A stretch of DNA of 34,398 nt from Mariprofundus sp. (GTDB taxonomy: Bacteria > Pseudomonadota > Zetaproteobacteria > Mariprofundales > Mariprofundaceae): assembly GCA_030951025.1 (NCBI GenBank), contig JAUZQK010000106.1, positions 1-34,398 on the forward strand, written 5' to 3'. Position 1 is the first letter of the stretch. Each line of letters begins with the position of its first letter. The notes beneath the pieces are model-generated. The model did not search any database and was not told the origin of the DNA. It saw nothing but the letters and a program-made list of their open reading frames with translations. Shown here piece after piece: positions 8,642 to 16,272 of the stretch. The position numbers and the translations under genes were made by a program.

Positions 8642-9618
8642 TGCCTGAGTTTCATTCGACAGTCTTGCTGGTGGATGATCAGAACTCCATACATTTGGCC
8701 TTGAAGAAGATGCTCGCACCGGCTGATGATATCCAGCTGCATTTTTGCAAACAAGCCAGACAGGCACTCGATATGGCCGTGGCCTTGCAGCCGACAGTGA
8801 TTTTGCAGGATCTTAATATGCCGGAGATCGATGGTCTGGATCTGCTGCACAGCTACAAACGCTGTGAAGCCATTGCCGATGTACCTGTGTTGATACTTTC
8901 AGGCACCGATAGCGTTGAAACCAAAGCGGAAGCATTTCGTCAGGGAGCGGATGATTATCTGGTGAAAATGCCACATGAAATCGAGTTATTGGCTCGCCTG
9001 CGCCATCACACCAAAGCCTTTGTCGAGCATCAGGAACGTGTTATTGCCATGCGCCAGTTGGAGCAGGAAAAGAAGAAGCTGGCAGTGGCCTATCTGGAGC
9101 TGGAGCGGCTGGCATCGATAGACGGGCTGACCAATATCGCCAATCGCCGACATTTCGATGAATCGTTTGCCAAGGAATGGAGCCGGGCGATGCGTGAAAC
9201 TGAATCGCTATCGCTGTTGATGATCGATATTGATTGTTTTAAACAATACAATGATAGCTATGGGCATTTGGCCGGTGATGAATGTTTAAAACTGGTGGCG
9301 GCATCGTTGAAACAGCATTTGCAGCGTCCGACAGATTTACTGGCGCGTTATGGCGGTGAGGAGTTTGTTGTGTTGTTACCCGGCACCCATGCGCGTGGCG
9401 CGATCAAGGTGGCTGAGCGCTTGCGCAAAGAGGTTTTAGCCTTGCAGTTGCCACATGAAAACTCTGTTGCACATGATTATGTGAGCATCAGTTTGGGATC
9501 AGCAACCGTTGCGCCGATGCTTAAACACCAGGCTTTGGAGTTGTTGCAATTGGCCGATAAGGCGCTCTATGAAGCCAAAGATGGCGGTCGTAATCAGGTA
9601 ATTTGCGCTGGCATGTAG
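8641..9618 (+). CDS. WspR-like response regulator with diguanylate cyclase domain
   Basis: A 325-residue cytoplasmic two-domain protein resembling Pseudomonas WspR along its length. The receiver domain (residues about 6-125) has acidic residues D12/D13, the phospho-acceptor Asp57 in ILQDLNMPEIDG and Lys109. A helical linker (about 126-155) leads to a GGDEF domain with an intact active site GGEEF at 238-242. The product inhibition site RxxD is also present (R229-D232), so it should make cyclic-di-GMP under feedback control. No Wsp chemoreceptor or histidine kinase gene is nearby. It is coupled to leuD by a TAATG overlap and has no clear ribosome site of its own. An in-frame TTG 12 bases upstream is a less likely start. 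Confidence 0.92.
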   Translation: MPEFHSTVLLVDDQNSIHLALKKMLAPADDIQLHFCKQARQALDMAVALQPTVILQDLNMPEIDGLDLLHSYKRCEAIADVPVLILSGTDSVETKAEAFRQGADDYLVKMPHEIELLARLRHHTKAFVEHQERVIAMRQLEQEKKKLAVAYLELERLASIDGLTNIANRRHFDESFAKEWSRAMRETESLSLLMIDIDCFKQYNDSYGHLAGDECLKLVAASLKQHLQRPTDLLARYGGEEFVVLLPGTHARGAIKVAERLRKEVLALQLPHENSVAHDYVSISLGSATVAPMLKHQALELLQLADKALYEAKDGGRNQVICAGM

Positions 9619-9648
9619 CCGGATAAAAACATTACCGATGCTGTGAAT

Positions 9649-10176
9649 TCAGCTGGAGACCCTGAACATACCTGAGCCTGAAATAATATCCTGCAATGCG
9701 GCGCGTTCTTTACTCAATAACATCACAATCAGACTCACCGCCGGAATGGTGGCGGCGATAAAAAACAGGAAATGCCCCGTATCGTTGCTGCGGATATACC
9801 ACAATGTCATCGCCAGTGTCAGCCAGGTGGTCATCATGATGGCGAAACGTACCGATGCTACCGTCCAGGTGAGTGGATCACCGGTACCATTCATGGCGAC
9901 CATCAATTTCCATGGACGCATGCCAGTGGTTGCGCCCCCCTTAACCCAGAAGCCGACAAAGTAGGCATAGGCCACACTCATAAATAATAAATACTGTAGC
10001 CATTTCGGCGGTGTGGCACCGAGCACTTCAATGCTCAGCGTAATAGGCAGGCCGACCAGTAAGATGGCAATGCCGAGCAAAATAATGCCATCGTAGAGGC
10101 TGGCCAGAATACGAATGCCAATGCCGGCGATGCTGCCCTGACGACGTTGTTGGGCGGGTTGATGGTTATCAGACAT
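9649..10176 (-). CDS. RDD family membrane protein
   Basis: A 175-residue inner-membrane protein with about four membrane segments (near residues 20-45, 55-75, 105-125 and 130-150). RDD-family landmarks are recognisable: an Arg-Asp helix (GIRILASLYDGIIL), the loop GGATTGMRPWKLMV, and the C-terminal LQDIISGSGMF, which corresponds to the usual LHDLLAGT. The function of most members is unknown; some affect ion transport. I chose the ATG at 10176 because AAGGAAA precedes it and the longer frame begins inside the upstream gene. It lies 32 bases after the metal-importer permease gene and is probably the last gene of that operon. Confidence 0.8.
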   Translation of the reverse strand: MSDNHQPAQQRRQGSIAGIGIRILASLYDGIILLGIAILLVGLPITLSIEVLGATPPKWLQYLLFMSVAYAYFVGFWVKGGATTGMRPWKLMVAMNGTGDPLTWTVASVRFAIMMTTWLTLAMTLWYIRSNDTGHFLFFIAATIPAVSLIVMLLSKERAALQDIISGSGMFRVSS

Positions 10177-10208
10177 GGTAATGGTTTCCTTTAATATTCC
10201 TTTTAATA

Positions 10209-11051
10209 TTAAGATGTCGTTATCCGGTGTTTGAGCCAGTTCAGGCTCCAGCTGATCAGGAAGAAGAGACACAGGGTTAGTACTACGGTAGCTCCGGCCG
10301 GCCATTCATAGGCGTATGACCAGATCAAGCCGAGCAGGGTTCCGATCAACGAAAAGGCAATCGATAAGGCCGCCAAAGTAAACAACGAGCGACCCCACAG
10401 CCAAGCGCAGGCGGCAGGTAAAATCATCAAGCCGGCAGTCAATACAATGCCTGCGAGTTTAACACATAAAATCACCGTTAAGCCGACCATGCCATAGAGT
10501 AATAGTTTCAGACTGCCCACAGGCAGGCCTGATGCTTCGGCAGTCACGGCATCAAAAGCAATGCTCCACCAAGCCCTGCCGGCCAATAATAGCACCGTCA
10601 AAATCAAGCCACTCAATATATTCAACCAATTCAAATCATTGGCCGAAATGGTCAGGATATTGCCAAACAGCAGGCCAAACAAATCGACTTGGGCTGAGCC
10701 GGCTGTGGATATTAATAAAATGCCGAGTGCCATGCTGCCTGCGAACAATATGCCGGTGCTGGCATCTTCAGAAATGCCTTTTTTCTTGGGCATCAAGGCC
10801 AATAACAAGGCAATCAATACGGCAAAGACGGTGGCTGTGGGCAATAAGGGTAGAGCCAGTGTGACTGCGATGCCGAGGCCTGCCAATGAGGCATGTGAAA
10901 CACCGACGGTGAGAAACGATAAACGATGCGCCATCACCATGACCGACATGGTAGCTGTTACCAGCGCAATCAATAAGGCTGGAGCCAGTGCTTCGCGCAT
11001 CACCGGGCTAGCCCAAAAATCAGTCAGCAAATGCATGGATGCATCAATCAT
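10209..11051 (-). CDS. znuB: Metal (zinc/manganese-type) ABC transporter permease
   Basis: The membrane subunit of an ABC-3 family importer (ZnuB/MntB type) that takes up zinc or manganese. The 280-residue product contains about eight hydrophobic segments. Family hallmarks are HRLSFLTVGVSHASLAGLG near the N-terminus, SEDASTGILFAGSMALGI in the middle, and the coupling-helix stretch FDAVTAEASGLPV. The start at 11051 overlaps the end of the ATPase gene by 8 bases; a second ATG 15 bases downstream is possible. Gene order substrate-binding protein, ATPase, permease is standard. Which metal is carried cannot be told from the permease alone. Confidence 0.88.
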   Translation of the reverse strand: MIDASMHLLTDFWASPVMREALAPALLIALVTATMSVMVMAHRLSFLTVGVSHASLAGLGIAVTLALPLLPTATVFAVLIALLLALMPKKKGISEDASTGILFAGSMALGILLISTAGSAQVDLFGLLFGNILTISANDLNWLNILSGLILTVLLLAGRAWWSIAFDAVTAEASGLPVGSLKLLLYGMVGLTVILCVKLAGIVLTAGLMILPAACAWLWGRSLFTLAALSIAFSLIGTLLGLIWSYAYEWPAGATVVLTLCLFFLISWSLNWLKHRITTS

Positions 11052-11865
11052 GCTGATGGCCTGAGCGATGATGTTGCACCGGCTTCTGATCAGCAGGGCC
11101 GCAGCCGATGCAGGCGGCATCATGCGCCATAATATGAATATGCTCGCCATACATCGCAGACCAGATTTCTTCGGGAATCCCCTCCCCTTTCATAGCATGG
11201 TGATGGATTTTTCGGTTCAAACAGGCCACAGAATCGACATGCGAACTGATGGCTGCAATATCATGCTCTACCATGATGACACTCATGCCGGTCTCATCAC
11301 AGAGCTTTCTTAACAGCTGAAATAGTTTTTCCTGGCGTACGCTATCGAGAGCTGCTGAAGGCTCATCGAGCAACAATAAACGCGGCTGACGCACCAGCGC
11401 ACGCGCCAAGCGGGCACGCTGACGCTGTCCGCCGGATAACAAGCGAAAATCAGCATCGGCCAAATCCTGCATGTCCAGCAATGCCAAGGCCTGCATGATG
11501 GCTTCACGATGATCAGCGCGTTTCCAGGGCATGGCATAATCGGCCAGCCCCATGGCCACTACATCACGCACATACATGGGTAAACGCGGTTGGTGATCAT
11601 GCAATTGATGCAAAAAACCAATGTCTTTGAGCAAGCGATGCCGATTGAAGCGGTTTAAACATTGGCCAAATAAATCGATATGGCCACTGGAGGGTTGGGT
11701 GAGTCCAGCCAGTATATTTAATAAGGTGCTTTTACCGGCTCCATTGGGGCCGACGATGCCGAGAAAGTGGCCAGCCTCCAGTTCCAGATTGATACCATCC
11801 AATATCGGCTTTTTGGCGGGGCCAAAATGCAAATGGCTGATTTGTACGACAGCTGCGTTAGTCAT
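11044..11865 (-). CDS. znuC: Metal ABC transporter ATP-binding protein with a His/Cys-rich tail
   Basis: The ATPase that powers the importer. Within 273 residues the Walker A motif GPNGAGKST, the Q-loop region, the LSGGQRQRARLARAL signature, Walker B LLLLDEPSAALD and the switch His in MVEHD are all intact. After about residue 215 the protein carries an unusual tail rich in metal-binding residues: IHHHAM, HIHIMAH, CIGC and a terminal HHRSGHQHD. A His-rich end is seen in some ZnuC proteins and supports zinc as the substrate or as a sensed ligand. It overlaps both neighbours by 8 bases, implying tight translational coupling. Confidence 0.92.
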   Translation of the reverse strand: MTNAAVVQISHLHFGPAKKPILDGINLELEAGHFLGIVGPNGAGKSTLLNILAGLTQPSSGHIDLFGQCLNRFNRHRLLKDIGFLHQLHDHQPRLPMYVRDVVAMGLADYAMPWKRADHREAIMQALALLDMQDLADADFRLLSGGQRQRARLARALVRQPRLLLLDEPSAALDSVRQEKLFQLLRKLCDETGMSVIMVEHDIAAISSHVDSVACLNRKIHHHAMKGEGIPEEIWSAMYGEHIHIMAHDAACIGCGPADQKPVQHHRSGHQHD

Positions 11866-12742
11866 TGTGTTTGCTGCCGGCCATTGATTTTATTAAGTTT
11901 TTTTGATTCGGTTTGATGGGATTGAGGTTGATTTGATCGAGGTTGATTTGATTGAGATTATAGCGCATCAAATCAGCCCATGATTGTGTGCAGTTGCCCA
12001 AGCCGTTCAAGCTGATGCGCTGTGTTTGATGTGAGGCATGTTGTTGCAGCCAGTCGAGTGCGCGGTTGTTGTGGCCATGCTCAGCAATCATCCATGCTTG
12101 CGGTCGTGCATTGAGTGTTTTTAAGGCATGTTCCAGTTGGCGCGGGCCGTATTCATGGCCGTGCTGGCCGGATTCAAGTACGTCGAGCACAGGCACGCCC
12201 ATGCTCAACATCAAGCCTCGCCATGATGGGTGCTGCATCAATACACCGGCCTGTTGAACCGGTTTGAGTGCCTTGCGCCAGGCTTTTTCGATGCTGTCTG
12301 TCTGGTCTAAGGCATCTTGCAAGGCTGCTTCGATGGCGGCTTGGCGTTGAGGATGCAGCTTGATCAGTGTCTGGCTGAGTCTCGGCAACACCTGACGCAC
12401 TATGGCTGGATTCAGCCAGCCATGGTCGATGTCCGGCCAGAGGTCGAGTTCATGCGCATGATGCGGTGGCAGCGGCCAGCCAGCATCATCTTTTGAAGCC
12501 CGAATTAATAACTCGCTTTGCATCATGGCTTCGATTTTTCGTGGTGTGAGCTGAAAATGATGCGGATCGGAACCATTGCCAAGCAGGCATAAGATCTCTG
12601 CTTTTGTATCCAGCATGGTGATCAAGCCGGCCAGAGGCGGTAAAGTCACAGCGATTGCTGCACTCAGCGTAAGCTGTGGCGTAAATAACAACAACAGCAT
12701 GGCACCGGGCAGTAGTTTAAATGTACGGAGGAAATAACCCAT
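11858..12742 (-). CDS. znuA: Metal ABC transporter periplasmic substrate-binding protein
   Basis: Captures the metal in the periplasm and delivers it to the permease. A signal peptide covers about residues 1-29 (hydrophobic core MLLLLFTPQLTLSAAIA). Cluster A-I binding-protein landmarks are GNGSDPHHFQLTPRKIEAM, HGWLNPAIV, the HEYGPRQLEHAL helix and MIAEHGHNN. Probable metal ligands are the histidines in DPHHF, DHGW and the HGHE segment. It has no long internal His-rich loop of the kind seen in some ZnuA proteins. The last 30 residues are a repetitive Asn/Ile/Leu tail made by a DNA tandem repeat. No strong ribosome site precedes the ATG at 12742. It is the first gene of the znuACB-RDD operon; no convincing Zur box was found in the 75-base divergent promoter region. 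Confidence 0.85.
   Translation of the reverse strand: MGYFLRTFKLLPGAMLLLLFTPQLTLSAAIAVTLPPLAGLITMLDTKAEILCLLGNGSDPHHFQLTPRKIEAMMQSELLIRASKDDAGWPLPPHHAHELDLWPDIDHGWLNPAIVRQVLPRLSQTLIKLHPQRQAAIEAALQDALDQTDSIEKAWRKALKPVQQAGVLMQHPSWRGLMLSMGVPVLDVLESGQHGHEYGPRQLEHALKTLNARPQAWMIAEHGHNNRALDWLQQHASHQTQRISLNGLGNCTQSWADLMRYNLNQINLDQINLNPIKPNQKNLIKSMAGSKHND
11924..11953. repeat. 15-bp tandem repeat in the 3' end of znuA
   Basis: Two head-to-tail copies of GAGGTTGATTTGATY lie here, with partial degenerate copies on both sides (about 11903-11960). Each unit encodes five residues of an N-x-x-Q/P-I type repeat on the minus strand, so copy number can change without breaking the frame. Confidence 0.75.
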
Positions 12743-12817
12743 GCGCGCTATGCTAGCAGTTTGGCGTAAAAGTCCATCCCTTGATTAAGCATGCCCTTAT
12801 GGAGACACTACCAGTCT

Positions 12818-15082
12818 ATGATTTCACCTGATTACTTTTCCTTCCGCTGGAGCTGGTACCGGCCTATTCTAAATCGCCAAGAGCAGCCGGCACATCGCTG
12901 TGCGGTTGATGTGCGGCGTTTACCGATTCGTTTGTCCGGCGAAGATGCGCGCGAATATATCCCCTTTGTGCTGCACCCGAAGATCGCTCAAACCATTTCC
13001 ACATCGTTGCATCGTTTGCAGGATTATACGCTGCGTTATGTGGTACGTGGTGAAAAAATATCAGCCCATAAGCTGCCGAATATGGATGAGAAAGTACGTC
13101 ATATGGTGGCTTATTTGCGTAAACAAAATCCGCATTTATCACGTGACTTGCTGCATCATTGGTGTGCTGACCCGGAAGGTGCGAATGCCTTATTACAGGT
13201 TTGTGAGGTGATGTGGGAACAAGGCTGGAAACAGGATCAAGCTGATGCAGCGCCCTGGGTGCCGGCGATTAATGTGTTGTTGTTAAAGTTTATTCGCGAG
13301 GGCATTGCCAGCCTGTCCAGCGAACATGCCGACCAAACCAATCATGTGTTGCTCTGTGTGATTGGTGGTTTGTATGTCTGGGCCTTGCAGCGCTTTTTGA
13401 AACGTTATCTTGAAGGGGTGGTCGAAGTGACTCGAATCTCGACCTATGAATCGATGATGTTGCCGGCCACGCCGATGGCCTTTTTACAATATCAGCCGGA
13501 TGTCTCCTTGCTGGCTGATGATAGCCGGGTGATCCGTGCTTATGGGCTGGAGCCTGAAATTGTGCCGCGCATGCGGCTTTTGCGCGCTAAAGTTGGCATG
13601 CATAACGAAGGTGGCATGTTGCAGCTGTTGGCCAAAGATAAGTTGGGGGCGCATTTGCAGCGTCGCTGCTGGGCGCGATTGTCCTTGTGGAAATTGGCGA
13701 TGGATAGCGGTTTTGGTGGCTGGATGCGTTATGTGCTGAATGCCAAACGTCTGGATCAATTGCTAGCCGGTCAAATTCAGCCGGATGCAGCGGCAATTGA
13801 AAATTTAAAAGCCAATCAGCAGGCACCTGTGGCCAAATGGTTGCTGGCCTGGATGCAAGGTGGTCGAGCGGCCAAAGCGGTGGCTGAGCCGTGGCTGGAA
13901 GATAATATTACCCTGATGGCATTCAGGGTGTTTGATGAAGATGTGAAAATCGAAGTGGCACGCCGTATGTCCGAGACGTTATGGCTGGATAGAAAAGACA
14001 GTCTTGCGGGTGCGGTGAAAAAGACTGCTGGAGGACGATCTGCCGGTGGACGGTCTGCCGGTGGACAGGCGACCAGTGGCCTGCGCAGTGCGGGTGGTTT
14101 GCGCACAGGTATTAGCGCTGGATCAGCCAGAGATGCATCGGGCTTGCTGGATAAAGCTTGGCGCGATGGTGATTTGGTGTTGATTCAGCCGGATGTCAGC
14201 AAAGCATTGCACAGTGGTCGTGCACTATCACAGCGTCAGGGCTGTTTGCGTATCGAATGGGTAGAATATCTGGCTGGTCTGCATGCCCGGCATGGTGTGG
14301 ATGCGGGTAATTATATGGCAAGTGTGTTTCTGCCGGGTGTGTTGTCCTTATTGCATGGTCGTGACGGGGTGTTCCTGGATGCCTGCTCGGCTTCCGGCTG
14401 TGCCCTACGCGGTTCGGTGTTGCATTTGACCGAAGCGGGCATTGCTTTGCGGCAGCAATTAAAACAATGGTTTGCGAGCTCATCGCATCAGCAGCAGCAT
14501 GATGATGGCGTGTCCATGCCGCCGGTTGCAATGTGCTTAGACATGACTGGAGAATGGAGCTTTTCGGAACTTGAGTATCCGGGCTTGGGACATTATCGCA
14601 TGGCTTTTTCCCTGGCCGTGCCTCAAGTTGAGGCTGGTTTAAGGCGCGATAGCATGATTGGCAGTTTGATGCATCAGCGTGATGCCAAAGACAAGCTGAA
14701 AAGCATTGGCGGTGTGCATGTTGAGGTATTGAAAACGGTGGAAGGCGAAGCCATGCCAACGTTACATAATGCCGGCTTTGCCTTGACGGCTTCGGCGATG
14801 ACAGAGCTAGCGGCGTTGGCGGGGCAGAAAACAGGTTTGAAGAGTGTTCGTTTGAAGCCGTCGCAAGTGAAGGGTGTGCTTGATGGTTATCGTTTGCCGT
14901 TGGGGTATTTGGAATTATTGATCATTCAACCGTTTTCATCCGAGCATCAGTCACCCTGGGTATTGATGAAGGCGGGTAAGCCGAATCTCGCCGGTGTTGA
15001 GCTGGATATGTTTGAATTGCTGGATCCAGATGCGCCAGCCACCAAACAGATTGTCGAACATGGTTTGATGCGCTGGTTATGA
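12818..15082 (+). CDS. Unrecognised 754-residue protein upstream of tilS
   Basis: I do not recognise this protein with confidence. It has no signal peptide and no clear membrane helix, so it is probably cytoplasmic. Residues about 1-400 are mostly helical. Residues 406-440 form a Gly/Arg/Ser/Ala-rich repeat linker. Residues about 445-754 form a second domain. This second domain contains DGVFLDACSASGCALRGSV, a strand with MCLDMTGEW and a LHNAGFALTASAM segment. Their order resembles a degenerate class III nucleotide cyclase fold, but the catalytic Asp pair and transition-state residues are not evident, so this is a guess. The ATG at 12818 (beginning MISPDYFSFRW) has GGAGA 13 bases upstream; an ATG 27 bases earlier is possible. 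Its stop overlaps the tilS start (ATGA), so it is co-translated with the tRNA-modifying enzyme. Confidence 0.6.
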   Translation: MISPDYFSFRWSWYRPILNRQEQPAHRCAVDVRRLPIRLSGEDAREYIPFVLHPKIAQTISTSLHRLQDYTLRYVVRGEKISAHKLPNMDEKVRHMVAYLRKQNPHLSRDLLHHWCADPEGANALLQVCEVMWEQGWKQDQADAAPWVPAINVLLLKFIREGIASLSSEHADQTNHVLLCVIGGLYVWALQRFLKRYLEGVVEVTRISTYESMMLPATPMAFLQYQPDVSLLADDSRVIRAYGLEPEIVPRMRLLRAKVGMHNEGGMLQLLAKDKLGAHLQRRCWARLSLWKLAMDSGFGGWMRYVLNAKRLDQLLAGQIQPDAAAIENLKANQQAPVAKWLLAWMQGGRAAKAVAEPWLEDNITLMAFRVFDEDVKIEVARRMSETLWLDRKDSLAGAVKKTAGGRSAGGRSAGGQATSGLRSAGGLRTGISAGSARDASGLLDKAWRDGDLVLIQPDVSKALHSGRALSQRQGCLRIEWVEYLAGLHARHGVDAGNYMASVFLPGVLSLLHGRDGVFLDACSASGCALRGSVLHLTEAGIALRQQLKQWFASSSHQQQHDDGVSMPPVAMCLDMTGEWSFSELEYPGLGHYRMAFSLAVPQVEAGLRRDSMIGSLMHQRDAKDKLKSIGGVHVEVLKTVEGEAMPTLHNAGFALTASAMTELAALAGQKTGLKSVRLKPSQVKGVLDGYRLPLGYLELLIIQPFSSEHQSPWVLMKAGKPNLAGVELDMFELLDPDAPATKQIVEHGLMRWL
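14033..14095. repeat. 15-bp tandem repeats encoding a Gly-rich linker
   Basis: Two almost identical 15-bp units (14033-14047 and 14048-14062, GGACGRTCTGCCGGT) encode G-R-S-A-G, and two more diverged units follow. They form the flexible joint between the two halves of the 754-residue protein. The periodicity is a multiple of three, so gain or loss of units is tolerated. Confidence 0.8.
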
Positions 15083-16101
15083 AACCGGCAGCTCAGGCTG
15101 GGTTTGTCAGCCTGGATATCGTTGTGTCTCGATATTGGCTGGCGCATGCCGATGTGCCCGAACTGCCTCACCGGCTGGCGGTTGGCTGGTCGGGCGGAGC
15201 GGATTCAACGGCGCTGTTGCTGGCTTTAAAGCAACTAGGGCATGATGTGCAGGCTTGGCATGTGGATCACGCTTGGCGGGATTCATCTGAGCAGGAGGCT
15301 GAAAGCCTGTCTGAAAAGGCATCAGCATGGGCTATTCCGTTTCTTTCAGCCCGGCTTCAAATGCCATCAGGTAAAAACCGGGAAGCGGAAGCACGTAAAG
15401 GTCGTTTGGCGCAATTTCAGAACTGGCAGCGGCAGGGCGGTATTACTACATTATGTTTGGGGCAACATCGGCAGGATCAGGCCGAAACGGTATGCATGCG
15501 GTTGTTGCAGGGAGCTGGTGCTGGCGGTTGTCGGGGCATGTCGCATCAGCGCCAGTTTGGTGATTTACGTATTGTCCGGCCATTGCTGCATGTCTCTGTA
15601 CAGGATTTAAAACAGGCGCTGCTAAAAGCAGGCATCGAATGGTTTGAAGATCCAAGCAATAGTGATCTGAGTATTTGGCGCAATCGTATCCGGCATCAGC
15701 TCTTTCCTGCCATGCAGCAAGTCGGCATTGCACCAGATGATTTGTTTCTGCGCTGGCAACGGCAGGCCGATGTATTGATGCAACGCATTGATGATCTGGT
15801 GAATGACCTGTGGCGGCGAAAGGTTGAATGTGATCATGGCCGCATTACATTGCCCTGGTCAGTTTGGCTGGCTTGTTCTGCACCTGTGCGGGCACGATTA
15901 TTGCAGCGAATGGTGAATTGCTTGCATGGTGGAGCAGCAACTCCCGGACGCAGGCATATTGAGTTGGTTGAGCTTTGGACACAGAAAAATGCTCGTGGGG
16001 GGCTTGATTTGTCGCGTTGCCGTCTCTACAGGCGGAAAGGCAGCTTGCATCTGCAATCGACACGGGCAGCTTTGGCAGGCTGTGATAGCTCGGTTATTTA
16101 G
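15079..16101 (+). CDS. tilS: tRNA(Ile)-lysidine synthetase
   Basis: Attaches lysine to cytidine 34 of the CAU-anticodon tRNA-Ile so that it reads AUA codons; essential in most bacteria. The 340-residue protein carries the ATP pyrophosphatase P-loop SGGADST starting at residue 38. Further family signatures are WHVDHAWRDSS, the GQHRQDQAETVCMRLLQGAG helix, VRPLL and the FEDPSNSD-x4-RNRIRHQLFP segment. It is shorter than the roughly 430-residue enterobacterial form and has only a partial C-terminal domain. The ATG overlaps the previous stop codon, so expression probably depends on translation of the upstream gene. Confidence 0.93.
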   Translation: MKPAAQAGFVSLDIVVSRYWLAHADVPELPHRLAVGWSGGADSTALLLALKQLGHDVQAWHVDHAWRDSSEQEAESLSEKASAWAIPFLSARLQMPSGKNREAEARKGRLAQFQNWQRQGGITTLCLGQHRQDQAETVCMRLLQGAGAGGCRGMSHQRQFGDLRIVRPLLHVSVQDLKQALLKAGIEWFEDPSNSDLSIWRNRIRHQLFPAMQQVGIAPDDLFLRWQRQADVLMQRIDDLVNDLWRRKVECDHGRITLPWSVWLACSAPVRARLLQRMVNCLHGGAATPGRRHIELVELWTQKNARGGLDLSRCRLYRRKGSLHLQSTRAALAGCDSSVI

Positions 16102-16142
16102 CTGTGTTTTTTTTACGATGGTGCTTGATGTGACCGGATTTA

Positions 16143-16202
16143 GATACGGTCTGAATTAGATACGACCTGAATTGATACGACCTAATGCGATCTGGGTTTA
16201 AT
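16143..16202. repeat. Degenerate tandem repeat between tilS and ftsH
   Basis: About four imperfect copies of a 13-16 base unit, GATACGACCTGAATT and variants, lie head to tail. They fill part of the 171-base spacer that separates tilS from ftsH. Nothing else recognisable was seen in the spacer apart from the ftsH ribosome site. Confidence 0.65.
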
Positions 16203-16272
16203 TGGATATTCACACATATACGACATGCTGGCGCATTGAAGCATGATACGAAAGAAAAAGAGGAATGAGTTT

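Noticed and set aside
12743-12817. Zur or MntR operator between znuA and the divergent gene
   Set aside because: Only 75 bases are available and no palindrome resembling known Zur or MntR boxes was found.
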